Assembly (NCBI RefSeq): GCF_019443125.1
Contig: NZ_JAHYXK010000013.1
Span: 1-64,000, forward strand
Direction of reading: 5' to 3'
From: Pontibacter aydingkolensis
GTDB taxonomy: Bacteria > Bacteroidota > Bacteroidia > Cytophagales > Hymenobacteraceae
Length of the DNA stretch: 64,000 nt
The notes beneath the pieces are model-generated. The model had not been told where the DNA came from. It saw only the letters and a program-made list of their open reading frames with translations, and ran no database searches. The position numbers and the translations under genes are program-made. Positions 1 to 8,977 of the stretch are shown here, piece by piece. Each line of letters begins with the position of its first letter. Within the stretch, counting starts at the first letter, position 1.

Positions 1-115
1 ATGGTCTGTTCTGTCATGGCTGTTACGAATTAAGTCTGCAAACTTTAAAACGTACAACAGCCGCTGGCAGAACAGATTTTTTGTGTTAAACCGCGTGTAC
101 TATCACGCAACTTGA

Positions 116-2287
116 GTTAATTACAATAACAGCATTGCGTTTAGCGGTGGCGCTGATAACTACTTATACAGGCTTACTTATGCTAACCAAACCCGTACGC
201 TTATCATTCCGAATGCAGAGCGTAACCAGCACCAGGTCGGGCTTAACACATCTCTTGATATCACTCAAAGATTAACGGCTTCTGCTGACATGTCTTTTAC
301 ATCCAACAGACAGGAAGGTAGGCCGCAGGAAGGATACCGACTGGATGGACTGAACGTGACACAGAACTTTAACCAGTGGTTCCAACGACAGCTGGATTTT
401 GGAAGGCTTAAAAATTACCGCAACCCGGATGGCTCACTTCAATCGTGGAACATTGGTGACCCGAACGGTACCGGCAACCCGGATCTGTACCTGGCGCCGC
501 AGTACTGGGATTCTCCATACTTTGTAATCAACGAAAACTACGGTACTTCAAACTCTAACCGCCTAGTGGGTAACCTGGGGCTTAACTATAAGTTTAACGA
601 TAACTTTAGCTGGCAATCATTTGCCCGAATGAGCCAGAGAAACACAGAGGGTGACTTTAGAATTGCTTCTGGCGGCCTTAACACAGACGGTTACTCTATC
701 TATCAGAATACAGTTCGTGAAATGAATTACGAGTCTAACTTGCTGTACAAACGTGTATTTGGCGACTTTTCAGTTGATGCTTTGGTGGGTGGCAACATCC
801 GCAGAAACTACCTGAGCGAGCTAAGCGAAGAAACGCAGGGTGGCCTAAGCTTCCCGAACGCCTTTGATATTGCCTACTCTATTGCCCGTCCGCTTATTGA
901 TAGGGACTATAGCAAGCAAACTGTGCGCAGTATCTACAGCAGGGCATCATTTGGCTATAAGAGCTTCCTGTTTATAGATGCAACAGCAAGAAATGATTGG
1001 TCTTCTACATTGCCTGTAGAAAATAACTCATACTTGTACCCATCTATTGGCGGTAGCTTTGTGTTTACAGAGCTTATTAACAGCGATGCTTTTAAAAATG
1101 TGCTGACAAGTGGTAAGCTTAGAGCATCATGGGCGCAGGTTGGTGCCGACCTGGCGCCATACAGAGTATTTACTGCTATTGATAACGAACCTCCTTATGG
1201 CTCAACCCCGTCTGCCCAGATTGGTAATGAGTACAGAACGGGAAAAATTAAGCCGGCTCTTACAACATCAAGAGAGATTGGTACAGACCTGCGCTTTTTT
1301 AACGTAGTGGGCTTAGAATTTACATACTATCAGGATGATAACGAAAACCAGATACTGAGCCTTAACATTGACCCTGCCACAGGCTTTAGTACCTACCAGA
1401 TCAACGCAGGTAAAATACAGCGAAAAGGTATAGAGGCTGCTATTACTGCTACTCCTTTACGTGGCGACTTTACCTGGGATGTAGCGCTTAATTTTGGTAG
1501 GAACCGTTCTGAAATTGTTGAGTTGGCTGACGGGTTACAGACATACCTTGCCAGCACACAGCGTAACGACACTCGTTTAGAACACCGTGTTGGTAAGGAG
1601 TGGGGTATGCTGGTTGGCCGTATGTGGCAGCGCGACGAGCAAGGCCGTGTATTAGTTGGCTCTAACGGTATTCCATTATATGAGATCAACAAAGAAAGAG
1701 GCACAATACAGCCAGATTTTACAGGTGGTTTGTTTAACAACATCAGCTACAAAGGCATCAGCCTGGCTTTCTCATTCGACTTCCAGCAGGGTGGCCTTTT
1801 CCACTCCTTAACCAAACTGTACGGATACGGTACGGGCTTACATGAAAACACTGTTGGTGTAAACGATAAAGGCAACGACTGGAGAGATTTTCCATCTAAC
1901 GGTGGTGGTATCCTGATACCAGGTGTTTATGCGCCGGGCACCAAGATCAGTGGTGAAGACGTAAGCGGCAAACCAAATGAAACTTACATCCCTGCCAGGA
2001 CTTACTTCTATACTTCGTTGCAGCGCGATAATATCAATGCTAATGTAATTGACGGTTCTTACCTAAAGCTACGCGAAGTGCGCCTGGGATACGAATTGCC
2101 TAAGTCAGTTCTGGGCAGCATGATCAAGAGTGCAAACCTTGGCCTGATGGTAAGCAACGCATGGTTGATAAGCGCACCTGCCAAAGAGTTCGGAATCGAC
2201 CCATCAGAACTTGAAAATACCTGGTATGAAGGTGGCCAGTTGTCATCTACCCGCACCATGGGTGTTAACTTAAGAGTGAGATTGTAA
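116..2287 (+). CDS. SusC/RagA-type TonB-dependent outer-membrane receptor, C-terminal part
   Basis: This is the C-terminal part of a SusC-like receptor, which imports glycans or peptides across the outer membrane using TonB energy. About 720 residues read in one frame, covering barrel strands and the usual SusC ending (a GVNLRVRL terminus after a segment reading FGIDPSELENTWYEGGQ). The plug and CarboxypepD-like domains are absent. The frame is stopped by TGA at 113-115, and bases 1-115 do not read as SusC in any frame. The ATG at 290 is internal to barrel sequence (SIAFSGGADNYLYRL lies upstream of it), so it is not the native start. The gene is therefore either cut by a contig end with poor sequence or truly broken. 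The SusD partner follows 7-19 bases downstream, depending on its start. The substrate cannot be told. Confidence 0.85.
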   Translation, partial: VNYNNSIAFSGGADNYLYRLTYANQTRTLIIPNAERNQHQVGLNTSLDITQRLTASADMSFTSNRQEGRPQEGYRLDGLNVTQNFNQWFQRQLDFGRLKNYRNPDGSLQSWNIGDPNGTGNPDLYLAPQYWDSPYFVINENYGTSNSNRLVGNLGLNYKFNDNFSWQSFARMSQRNTEGDFRIASGGLNTDGYSIYQNTVREMNYESNLLYKRVFGDFSVDALVGGNIRRNYLSELSEETQGGLSFPNAFDIAYSIARPLIDRDYSKQTVRSIYSRASFGYKSFLFIDATARNDWSSTLPVENNSYLYPSIGGSFVFTELINSDAFKNVLTSGKLRASWAQVGADLAPYRVFTAIDNEPPYGSTPSAQIGNEYRTGKIKPALTTSREIGTDLRFFNVVGLEFTYYQDDNENQILSLNIDPATGFSTYQINAGKIQRKGIEAAITATPLRGDFTWDVALNFGRNRSEIVELADGLQTYLASTQRNDTRLEHRVGKEWGMLVGRMWQRDEQGRVLVGSNGIPLYEINKERGTIQPDFTGGLFNNISYKGISLAFSFDFQQGGLFHSLTKLYGYGTGLHENTVGVNDKGNDWRDFPSNGGGILIPGVYAPGTKISGEDVSGKPNETYIPARTYFYTSLQRDNINANVIDGSYLKLREVRLGYELPKSVLGSMIKSANLGLMVSNAWLISAPAKEFGIDPSELENTWYEGGQLSSTRTMGVNLRVRL

Positions 2288-2306
2288 TTGTTAAATGAAT
2301 TATCCC

Positions 2307-3770
2307 ATGAAAAATAAAATCATACTTTTCATCGCGCTTATTTTTGGCATAGTCGCATGCGACCCGAGCGATTTCGATGACACGAACATAGATCCAAGAA
2401 GGGTAACAGAGGCGCCAACACGCACCTTGCTTACTTTCTCGTTGCAGCAGCTGCCATTTACAGTATGGAACACACCGATCCGTAATGTGGCCGGTTACTC
2501 TACTGTGCACCTTAACTTTTACTCGCAGTACCTGTCGGAGGGGCCTTATCCGGCTGCTTCTCTTTACAACGTCAGAAACCTGGCCTGGACAGCATGGTAT
2601 ACAGGCCCGTTATATAACCTGCAGACGATTATCAACCTGAACAATGAGGACAGCAAACTGGCAGATATCGGAAATGGATCTAAGAATAACCAGGTAGCTG
2701 TTGCACGTATTCTAAAAGCATATTATTTCTGGTTCTTGACGGATAACTACGGTGATATACCATACTTTGAGGCACTGAAGGGTAATGAGGTACTACAGCC
2801 TAAGTTTGATAAGCAGGAAGATATTTATGCCGACTTGCTTAAGGAACTGACAGAGGCTGAGGCAATGATAAACGTAGGCGAAGCAGGTGTAACAGGCGAT
2901 ATACTGTTAGGAGGCGACATGGCTGCCTGGAAGCGTTTTGCCAATACTGCACGCTTTTTTATGTCGCTGCGGTTAATGAAGGTTAACCCAGGCAAAGCCC
3001 AGACTGAGATGACAGCTGCATTAAATGCTGGAGTTATCGAGAGCAACACGCAAAACGTAACCTATCAGTTCATCGGCAGCGACCCGCACAACTGGAACCC
3101 ATGGTACGAGAACTATTCTAACGACAATCGTAACGACTATGCCATTAGCACCAGGTTAGGGAACTACATGATAGAGACAGAAGACCCAAGAGTGTTTGTG
3201 TATGGCGAGGTGTTGAATGGAGAGGTTAAGCCATTGCCATACGGCAGTGCTGCCGCCAAAAATATTCCGGGTGTTTATAGCCGTATAGGTAATGCCTTAC
3301 AGGCAGCAGGTTCAGCTGCTCCGATATTTACTTATGCCCAGGTATTGTTTGCAAAAGCTGAGGCTGTAAACAGAGGCTTTACGATACCTAGCGGGGTTAC
3401 GGCCGCCGACTTATACTATGATGGCATCAAGGCGTCATGGCAATTCTGGGGTGTATACAACGAAGCTGAGTATTCGGGGTTTATTGCACAGCCTGAGATT
3501 GCTTACACAGCAGGAAACGGTTTAGAAAAAATCATCACACAGAAGTGGGTGCACCAATATCAGAATGGTTTCGAAGCCTGGACCGACTGGAGAAGAACAG
3601 GATACCCTGTGCTAACAGCCGCTCCGGATGCTGTAGATACCAGAGGTATCCCGCGCAGAATGGGCTATCCGTCTAATGCCAGAGCACTTAATGAGTCAAA
3701 TTACGATGAAGTAATCAAACGCCAGGGCGCAGACCATAACTATACCAGGGTATGGTGGGATGTGCAGTAA
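2307..3770 (+). CDS. SusD/RagB-like substrate-binding lipoprotein
   Basis: Surface lipoprotein of the SusD/RagB family that caps the neighbouring SusC barrel and binds the nutrient. From the ATG at 2307 the protein starts MKNKIILFIALIFGIVAC, a signal peptide II with a lipobox cysteine at residue 18. An ATG at 2295 would add four residues. The mature part is about 470 residues, with helical TPR-like segments such as AVARILKAYYFWFLTDNYGDIPY and a C-terminal WTDWRRTGYP motif typical of the SusD-like_2 subfamily. It directly follows the SusC frame and is closed by a strong hairpin at 3851-3877, so the two form one transcription unit. Confidence 0.92.
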   Translation: MKNKIILFIALIFGIVACDPSDFDDTNIDPRRVTEAPTRTLLTFSLQQLPFTVWNTPIRNVAGYSTVHLNFYSQYLSEGPYPAASLYNVRNLAWTAWYTGPLYNLQTIINLNNEDSKLADIGNGSKNNQVAVARILKAYYFWFLTDNYGDIPYFEALKGNEVLQPKFDKQEDIYADLLKELTEAEAMINVGEAGVTGDILLGGDMAAWKRFANTARFFMSLRLMKVNPGKAQTEMTAALNAGVIESNTQNVTYQFIGSDPHNWNPWYENYSNDNRNDYAISTRLGNYMIETEDPRVFVYGEVLNGEVKPLPYGSAAAKNIPGVYSRIGNALQAAGSAAPIFTYAQVLFAKAEAVNRGFTIPSGVTAADLYYDGIKASWQFWGVYNEAEYSGFIAQPEIAYTAGNGLEKIITQKWVHQYQNGFEAWTDWRRTGYPVLTAAPDAVDTRGIPRRMGYPSNARALNESNYDEVIKRQGADHNYTRVWWDVQ

Positions 3771-3850
3771 CGCATGGCCTCAGGAGTATAAAATGAAATT
3801 GGTTAATAAAGTAGATAGATAGATTACGAAGTAGTAGTCTTCTTCATTGT

Positions 3851-3877
3851 AAAAGCCACCGGTTTCCGGTGGCTTTT
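3851..3877 (+). terminator. Rho-independent terminator after SusD-like gene
   Basis: A 12-bp perfect stem (AAAAGCCACCGG / CCGGTGGCTTTT) with a 3-nt loop is followed by a T-rich run to 3884. It ends the SusC/SusD unit. Confidence 0.9.
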
Positions 3878-3931
3878 CTTTTTTGCTGCAAAGAGCTCCT
3901 GTTAAAGTACGGTAAGAGCTTGCGTGTCGAA

Positions 3932-4648
3932 TTACCTATAAATCAGAAACACAGCAGGCTGCTTATGAATGTCCGGCAACTTGCCCTTCCATTGCTGTAT
4001 GGTCTTTGTCTGGATAAACTCGTGTTCTGGGGAGGTGATGTTGGCAGCAATACAGAGCTTTGTTTCGGGGTGTAAAGTCGTGAGCAGGTCTTCCAGCAGT
4101 TTGTTGTTGCGGTAAGGCGTCTCCATAAAGATCTGCGTTTGATTACGCTGCTGCATTTCCTTCTCTAGTTGCCGTAGCGCCTGCAGGCGCGGTCCTTTTT
4201 CTATTGGTAAGTAGCCATGAAAGGCGAACTGTTGCCCGTTAAAGCCGCTGGCCATTAAGCTAAGAAGTATAGCCGACGGGCCGGCAAAGGGCACTACTTT
4301 TATACTTTTCTGGTGCGCATATTTTACTATTTCTGCACCCGGGTCTGCAATGCCCGGGCAACCAGCCTCTGAAATAATGCCGGCATCTATTCCTTTCTCG
4401 ATTAGCGGTTTTAAAGAAGCCTGTACTTGTGCTGGTGTGGCATCTTTATCAACCTGCACAAAATTTAACTGTTCGATTACCAACTCCGGGCAAATGCTTT
4501 TGACAAAACGCCGTGCCGTGCGCAGGTTCTCTACTATAAAGTATGTCAGTTGTTGCACCGTTTCCTTTACCTGCGGAGAAATTACCTGGTCTTGGGTTCC
4601 CTCTGCAAGTATGGTAGGTATTAAGTATAAAGTGCCGGTCTTTTTCAT
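3932..4648 (-). CDS. SAM-dependent methyltransferase, RsmI/tetrapyrrole methylase family (short paralogue)
   Basis: Member of the tetrapyrrole (corrin/porphyrin) methylase fold related to RsmI, the 16S rRNA C1402 2'-O-methyltransferase. At 238 residues it is shorter than true RsmI (about 280-290) and matches the second, short paralogue common in Bacteroidota. Visible motifs are SEAGCPGIADPG (93-104) and GPSA (123-126), which form the SAM pocket, then FHGYLP (143-148), ETPYRN (176-181) and ANITSPEHE (202-210). The target RNA or molecule is unknown; annotation as rsmI itself would be an over-call. It is transcribed alone, separated from the upstream hydrolase by a hairpin and an inverted repeat. 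Confidence 0.85.
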   Translation of the reverse strand: MKKTGTLYLIPTILAEGTQDQVISPQVKETVQQLTYFIVENLRTARRFVKSICPELVIEQLNFVQVDKDATPAQVQASLKPLIEKGIDAGIISEAGCPGIADPGAEIVKYAHQKSIKVVPFAGPSAILLSLMASGFNGQQFAFHGYLPIEKGPRLQALRQLEKEMQQRNQTQIFMETPYRNNKLLEDLLTTLHPETKLCIAANITSPEHEFIQTKTIQQWKGKLPDIHKQPAVFLIYR

Positions 4649-4695
4649 AGGGCAAAGGTAACTACATTGTTTATTGTTAGAAGTGCTTTAAACGA

Positions 4696-4728
4696 AAACT
4701 GCCACGGCTTTGGTAGCGATGGCAGTTT
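4696..4728 (-). terminator. Hairpin between hydrolase and RsmI-like gene
   Basis: A 9-bp stem AAACTGCCA / TGGCAGTTT with a 15-nt loop lies downstream of the hydrolase (minus strand) and upstream of the RsmI-like gene. The T-run is short (TTTT), so termination is likely but not certain. Confidence 0.5.
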
Positions 4729-4761
4729 ATACTTTTGTCTTTATCAGGATTGTTAACCACA

Positions 4762-4940
4762 GATTAAGGGGATTCAATTGATTATTAGGATTGCCCTCAG
4801 GACGTGAAGTAAAAGGATGTAGTGTAGTAATATTTTTGCATCTTTCAGACTATAGCAATGGACGTATCCGAATAAGATCAGATGCGATAGTTCTAAACTA
4901 AACCTTCTACATCAATTTAATCTTTTTAATCTCCTTAATC
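4762..4940. repeat. Small inverted-repeat element between genes
   Basis: GATTAAGGGGATT (4762-4774) is mirrored by AATCTCCTTAATC (4928-4940), 12 of 13 bases complementary. Just inside, CAATTGAT (4775-4782) is roughly mirrored by ATCAATTT (4911-4918). The ends bound about 180 bp of non-coding sequence directly 3' of the hydrolase stop. It resembles dispersed non-autonomous repeats of Cytophagales. Copy number elsewhere is not visible here. Confidence 0.45.
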
Positions 4941-4947
4941 ACCGGTC

Positions 4948-5718
4948 CTAGTCGGTTTCCAGAAATCTGGTAACGAGCTCATATACTTCGTCAGGGGCTT
5001 CTGCATGTACCCAATGGCCGGCGTTCGGTATGGTTTCTACTTCTACCATAGTGAACAGGTGCTCTATACTGCCATAAATATCCTCTTGTTTGATGTAACC
5101 AGATCTGCCGCCTTTTATGAACAGTGCATGCTTTTTAAAAGGAACGTCTGCGGTAATTGCGGCTGCTATGTATTCGTAGTTTTTCTCAAGAGCATCCAGG
5201 TTCATGCGCCAGCCAAAGGTATTATCCTCTTTGCGATACAGATTCTTCATCAGGAACAGGCGCACATCCTCGTCGCTTATACTTTTAGCTAGCTGGGTGT
5301 CTATCTCACTGCGGCTGGTTGCCTTGCTCAGGTCCAGAGATTGCAATGCATCTATAATTTCATCGTGGTGTGGTGGGTAGGCTTTAGGGGCAATGTCAAC
5401 TACAATTAACTTAGTAAGGCGCGTTGGGTACTTCAGTGCATACTTCATAGCTACTTTGCCTCCCATGGAATGGCCCATAATAGCCGGAGTAGCAATCTGC
5501 AATTCATCTACCAGGCGCAACACATCATCGGCCATGGCATCGTAGTTATGTTCTTCGTTGTGCGGTGAGCGGCCGTGGTTGCGCAGGTCTACCAGAAATA
5601 CATTATAATGCTCTGCCAGTCGCTTGGCCAGGGTTGCCCAGTTATCTAATGTGCCAAACAAACCGTGCAGTATTAGCAGCGGCTGTCCGTGACCCATTTC
5701 TTTGTAGTGTAGTTTCAT
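4948..5718 (-). CDS. Alpha/beta hydrolase (YbfF-like esterase)
   Basis: Cytoplasmic alpha/beta hydrolase of 256 residues, close in layout to the E. coli esterase YbfF. The oxyanion-hole motif HGLFG is at 18-22, the nucleophile elbow GHSMGG at 82-87 (Ser84), and the catalytic His lies in the C-terminal segment NAGHWVHAEAPDE. An RNHGRSPH segment near 46-53 fits the YbfF group. There is no signal peptide. The natural substrate is unknown; short acyl esters or thioesters are typical for the family. A second, divergent hydrolase of similar size occurs at 11440-12216. Confidence 0.88.
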   Translation of the reverse strand: MKLHYKEMGHGQPLLILHGLFGTLDNWATLAKRLAEHYNVFLVDLRNHGRSPHNEEHNYDAMADDVLRLVDELQIATPAIMGHSMGGKVAMKYALKYPTRLTKLIVVDIAPKAYPPHHDEIIDALQSLDLSKATSRSEIDTQLAKSISDEDVRLFLMKNLYRKEDNTFGWRMNLDALEKNYEYIAAAITADVPFKKHALFIKGGRSGYIKQEDIYGSIEHLFTMVEVETIPNAGHWVHAEAPDEVYELVTRFLETD

Positions 5719-5823
5719 GTGTTATTTTGCTCTGTTGTCAGTTCTTTGCTTACGAAAGTATAGGTTAAGTTGGTTGATTAAAGCTGTGATAGAAAGTATA
5801 AAATGACTGACCTCTTAAATTTA

Positions 5824-5980
5824 TCATCCAGTAGAGGGTTCTTGGTAGAAAGGAGTTTAAGCTAAACTACAAAGTCGATACTCTTTATGCATCTCATACA
5901 GAAATTCTCCTCTTGAGAGGGGCAGGGGTGTGTTATGGCAGTGGCTTAACCTCCCTTCTACCAAGATCCTTTCTGGATGA
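5824..5980. repeat. Palindromic intergenic element with TCATCCAG ends
   Basis: The 283-bp gap 5719-6001 is filled mainly by this element. TCATCCAG (5824-5831) is mirrored by CTGGATGA (5973-5980). An inner 24-nt arm (5839-5862, core CTTGGTAGAAAGGAG) is complementary at 21 of 24 positions to 5944-5967. The same TCATCC ends occur at 47922-47990. The middle holds CTCCTCTTGAGAGGGGCAGG at 5907-5926, which resembles the arms of the element at 52870-52971. It is probably a composite of two small non-autonomous repeats. Confidence 0.6.
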
Positions 5981-6001
5981 CAAAAAAAGGTTATAATTCT
6001 T

Positions 6002-7054
6002 TTAAATCACCCTGATTAATTTCTCTTCACTACCACGCTCCATTAGCACCCCAAGCGGCTCCAACTGCAGGTTATACTTTTGGAACAGCTGCAACACCTC
6101 TTCTCTGCCAGCTGGCTCTACAGCAACTAAAAGACCCCCACTGGTTTGTGGGTCGCAGAGCAGGTGTTTCTGTTCTGGAGTGAGGTCTGCTATTTTATGC
6201 CCGTAGCTATCGAAGTTACGGTGCGTGCCGCCTGGTATGGCTTTCTGTGCAAGGTATTCTAGTGCTTCCGGCAGTACAGGTACTTTATCAAAGTGTACTT
6301 CTGCTGCTAAGTTGCTGCCTTCGCACATTTCGGAAAGGTGACCCAGCAAGCCGAAACCAGTAACGTCTGTCATGGCTTTTACCTGTGGCAGTTGGCCTAA
6401 CTCTGCTCCAATTTTGTTCAGCTGCATCATTTGCTGTGGGGCAAGCTGTGCGTGTTCAGGTTTAAGTATAGCTTTCTTCTGCGCAGTAGTAAGTATGCCT
6501 ACGCCAAGGGGTTTGGTTAAGTATAACTCGCAGCCGGCGGTGGCGGTGTCGTTGCGCTTCAGGTTCGGGATGTCGAGCATGCCGGTTACAGCAAGGCCAA
6601 AGATAGGCTCGGGACTATCGATGCTGTGGCCACCTGCTAATGGTATGCCAGCTTCGTGGCAAATGCTGCGGCTGCCTTCAATTACTAGTTTGGCAACTTC
6701 GGGGGCCAGTTTATCTACTGGCCAGCCCAGCACGGCAATCGCCATCATAGGTGTGCCTCCCATGGCATATATATCCGAAATAGCGTTAGCCGAGGCGATT
6801 CTTCCTAAGTCGTAGGCATCATCCACGATCGGCATAAAGAAGTCGGTGGTGCTGATCACGGCGCGGTTGTTCCCGATATCGTACACGGCGGCATCGTCGC
6901 GGGAGCTATTGCCTACCAGCAGGCGCTTCTCTTCGGGGTAGGTTATATCGGAGTGCAGGATAGAGTCGAGCACTTTAGGCGATATTTTGCAGCCGCAGCC
7001 GGCACCGTGGCTGTACTGGGTAAGTTTTATACTTTGAGAGGATGTCTCTTCCAT
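6002..7054 (-). CDS. selD: Selenide, water dikinase
   Basis: SelD makes selenophosphate from selenide, ATP and water, the selenium donor for selenouridine in tRNA and for selenocysteine. At 350 residues it is full length. The N-terminus carries [16 protein letters not shown]; Cys20 and Lys23 correspond to the catalytic Cys17/Lys20 of the E. coli enzyme, so this is the cysteine and not the selenocysteine form. The AIR-synthase-like core shows SSRDDAAVY and [12 protein letters not shown] metal/ATP segments, and [11 protein letters not shown] near the C-terminus. mnmH begins upstream with 5 bases between the two genes, so the product most likely feeds tRNA selenation. No selA, selB or selC is in the window. 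Confidence 0.97.
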   Translation of the reverse strand: MEETSSQSIKLTQYSHGAGCGCKISPKVLDSILHSDITYPEEKRLLVGNSSRDDAAVYDIGNNRAVISTTDFFMPIVDDAYDLGRIASANAISDIYAMGGTPMMAIAVLGWPVDKLAPEVAKLVIEGSRSICHEAGIPLAGGHSIDSPEPIFGLAVTGMLDIPNLKRNDTATAGCELYLTKPLGVGILTTAQKKAILKPEHAQLAPQQMMQLNKIGAELGQLPQVKAMTDVTGFGLLGHLSEMCEGSNLAAEVHFDKVPVLPEALEYLAQKAIPGGTHRNFDSYGHKIADLTPEQKHLLCDPQTSGGLLVAVEPAGREEVLQLFQKYNLQLEPLGVLMERGSEEKLIRVI

Positions 7055-7059
7055 GAGGT

Positions 7060-8088
7060 TTAAATCAAATGATGTTGTTTAGCAAAAGCAAGTACTTTAG
7101 CGGCGTTCTCTTCGGGGTTTATACTTTGTAGTTCTAGCTGCAACATGTGCTGCTTTTTGGCGAGTTCAAAAGTATAAGCTTTGTCGTAGTAGGTAAGGGC
7201 AATGGTTACCATTTTCTCCATGTCGCCGGTTTCAATGGCCTCCAGTGCTTCTTTGGTGGCAAGCCCTCCCAGTCGTTTCTTTATTTTAAGTATGGCTGCA
7301 GTAAGTATGGCTTTATCGGTGCGGCAATATTCTTCGGCTAGTTTTTGTACGCGTAGCTGCAGTGGCACCTGCAGCACAATGACTGGAGATTGCTGCATCT
7401 GATCGAAGAATGGCTTTGGCATTTGCGCTCTGCCTATACTTATACTTTCGTCTTCGAGCCAGATTGGTTTTGTACTGTCAAGCTTTAGTAGCTCGGTGCC
7501 CAGCAAATTCTCGAAATGCTCTGTACTTGGCTGCGGGTTCATGCCTATACTTCCGAAGGCAGAGCCTTTGTGGCTGGCAAGTCCTTCGAGGTCTATTACC
7601 TGCTGGTGCTGTTGTTGTAAGTACGGCAATAAGTCCGTTTTACCGCTGCCTGTAAAGCCGCTAAGTATAAGCAGCTTGTGGGGCTTCTCGAATTGCTGGT
7701 GCAGGTGCTGCCGGTAAGCTTTGTAGCCGCCCTGCAGCAAGTATACTTTAAAGCCCGAAAAATCGAGGAGCCAGGCCATGGCACCGCTGCGCATGCCGCC
7801 GCGCCAGCAATGCACCAACAACTCTTTTTCAGGGGCTAGCTTTACTGCCTGCTTTACGAACTTAGACATCTTGGGTCCGAACAGATCCAGCCCGATCAGT
7901 ACTGCCGGGTCGTGGCCCTGCTGCTTGTAGGCGGTACCAACCGTAGCACGTTCCTCATCCGAAAAAATAGGGAAGCTCTGTGCTGCCGGTATGTGCCCAA
8001 CGGCATATTCTTTTGGAGCACGGGCATCCAGCACAGGCAGCTTTTCTGACAGCCGAAGAAATTCTTCTATGGTTATACTTTGCACCAC
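7060..8088 (-). CDS. mnmH: tRNA 2-selenouridine synthase
   Basis: MnmH (SelU/YbbB) replaces sulfur by selenium in 2-thiouridine at the wobble position of tRNAs for Lys, Glu and Gln, through a geranylated intermediate. The rhodanese domain spans roughly 1-130, with active Cys94 in [11 protein letters not shown]-loop GFTGSGKT at 144-151 starts the NTPase-like C-terminal half. The start is GTG (8088-8086), whose G is also the last base of the pdxJ stop TAG, so translation is probably coupled. selD follows 5 bases downstream. The gene is unusually rich in the AAGTATR word. Confidence 0.95.
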   Translation of the reverse strand: MVQSITIEEFLRLSEKLPVLDARAPKEYAVGHIPAAQSFPIFSDEERATVGTAYKQQGHDPAVLIGLDLFGPKMSKFVKQAVKLAPEKELLVHCWRGGMRSGAMAWLLDFSGFKVYLLQGGYKAYRQHLHQQFEKPHKLLILSGFTGSGKTDLLPYLQQQHQQVIDLEGLASHKGSAFGSIGMNPQPSTEHFENLLGTELLKLDSTKPIWLEDESISIGRAQMPKPFFDQMQQSPVIVLQVPLQLRVQKLAEEYCRTDKAILTAAILKIKKRLGGLATKEALEAIETGDMEKMVTIALTYYDKAYTFELAKKQHMLQLELQSINPEENAAKVLAFAKQHHLI

Positions 8089-8801
8089 TACTTAAGCTCA
8101 CGAAGGTAACGCTGGATCGTATTTTCCAGGCCAAAGTATAAGGCATCGCAGATAAGGGCGTGACCTATACTTACCTCCAGCAAACCCGGTAGGGTATCGT
8201 GCAGGTACTTCAGGTTGTCCAGGTCCAGGTCGTGGCCGGCGTTCAGGCCAATGTCAAACTCCTGTGCTTTTCTGGCGGCTGCTAAGTATGGTGCTATGGC
8301 CTGCTCACGGTTATTAAAATAGTTCCTAGCGTAGTCTTCTGTGTAAAGCTCTACTCTGTCTGTGCCAACCAGTGCGGCGCCTTCAATTATTTTCTCGTTA
8401 GGGTCAACAAAGATGGAAGTTCTGATGCCCAGTTCCTTCAGTTCCAGGATCACGTCCGTCAGAAAGTCTTTGTGCTTCAGCGTGTCCCATCCGGCGTTGG
8501 AGGTAATGGCATCAGGGGCATCGGGCACCAGGGTAGCCTGCGCTGGTTTTATCTCCTTTACCAGCTTCAGGAAGTCAGGTGTCGGGTTGCCTTCTATGTT
8601 AAATTCGGTAGTAACCACTTCTTTCAGGTCGTACACATCCTGGTAACGAATGTGGCGTTCGTCGGGGCGCGGATGCACTGTTATGCCCTCTGCTCCGAAA
8701 CGCTCACAGTCTTTGGCGGCCTGCATTACGTTTGGCCTGTCGCCGCCGCGGGCGTTACGGAGCGTGGCAATTTTGTTTATATTTACACTCAGTTTGGTCA
8801 T
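8088..8801 (-). CDS. pdxJ: Pyridoxine 5'-phosphate synthase
   Basis: PdxJ condenses 1-deoxyxylulose 5-phosphate with 3-amino-2-oxopropyl phosphate, the last ring-closing step of DXP-dependent vitamin B6 synthesis. The 237-residue TIM barrel is standard length. Recognisable segments are [17 protein letters not shown] at the N-terminus, [11 protein letters not shown] (41-51, active-site His), NIEGNPT (glutamate ligand) and [12 protein letters not shown] plus [12 protein letters not shown] near the C-terminus. It heads the pdxJ-mnmH-selD run with a 1-base overlap. PLP synthesis and tRNA selenation have no direct link known to me, so the coupling may be only organisational. Confidence 0.97.
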   Translation of the reverse strand: MTKLSVNINKIATLRNARGGDRPNVMQAAKDCERFGAEGITVHPRPDERHIRYQDVYDLKEVVTTEFNIEGNPTPDFLKLVKEIKPAQATLVPDAPDAITSNAGWDTLKHKDFLTDVILELKELGIRTSIFVDPNEKIIEGAALVGTDRVELYTEDYARNYFNNREQAIAPYLAAARKAQEFDIGLNAGHDLDLDNLKYLHDTLPGLLEVSIGHALICDALYFGLENTIQRYLRELK

Positions 8802-8977
8802 GATAACAGATTTGTAGCCTTATCCGGCTCTTTCTCGTCTTACAAGTATGGAATGACTAAATTAGTGGAAATTTGGCAAAGATGTAAGCTTATACTCTTT
8901 GCCGTATTCCCGTATAAGCAACACACCAGCATTTTGTAGCAGATTCTCAACAGTATAAGTATAAACACATAAAAACT

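Noticed and set aside
6002..7054. A selenocysteine codon in selD
   Set aside because: The active-site position is a Cys codon (Cys20); no in-frame TGA is present.
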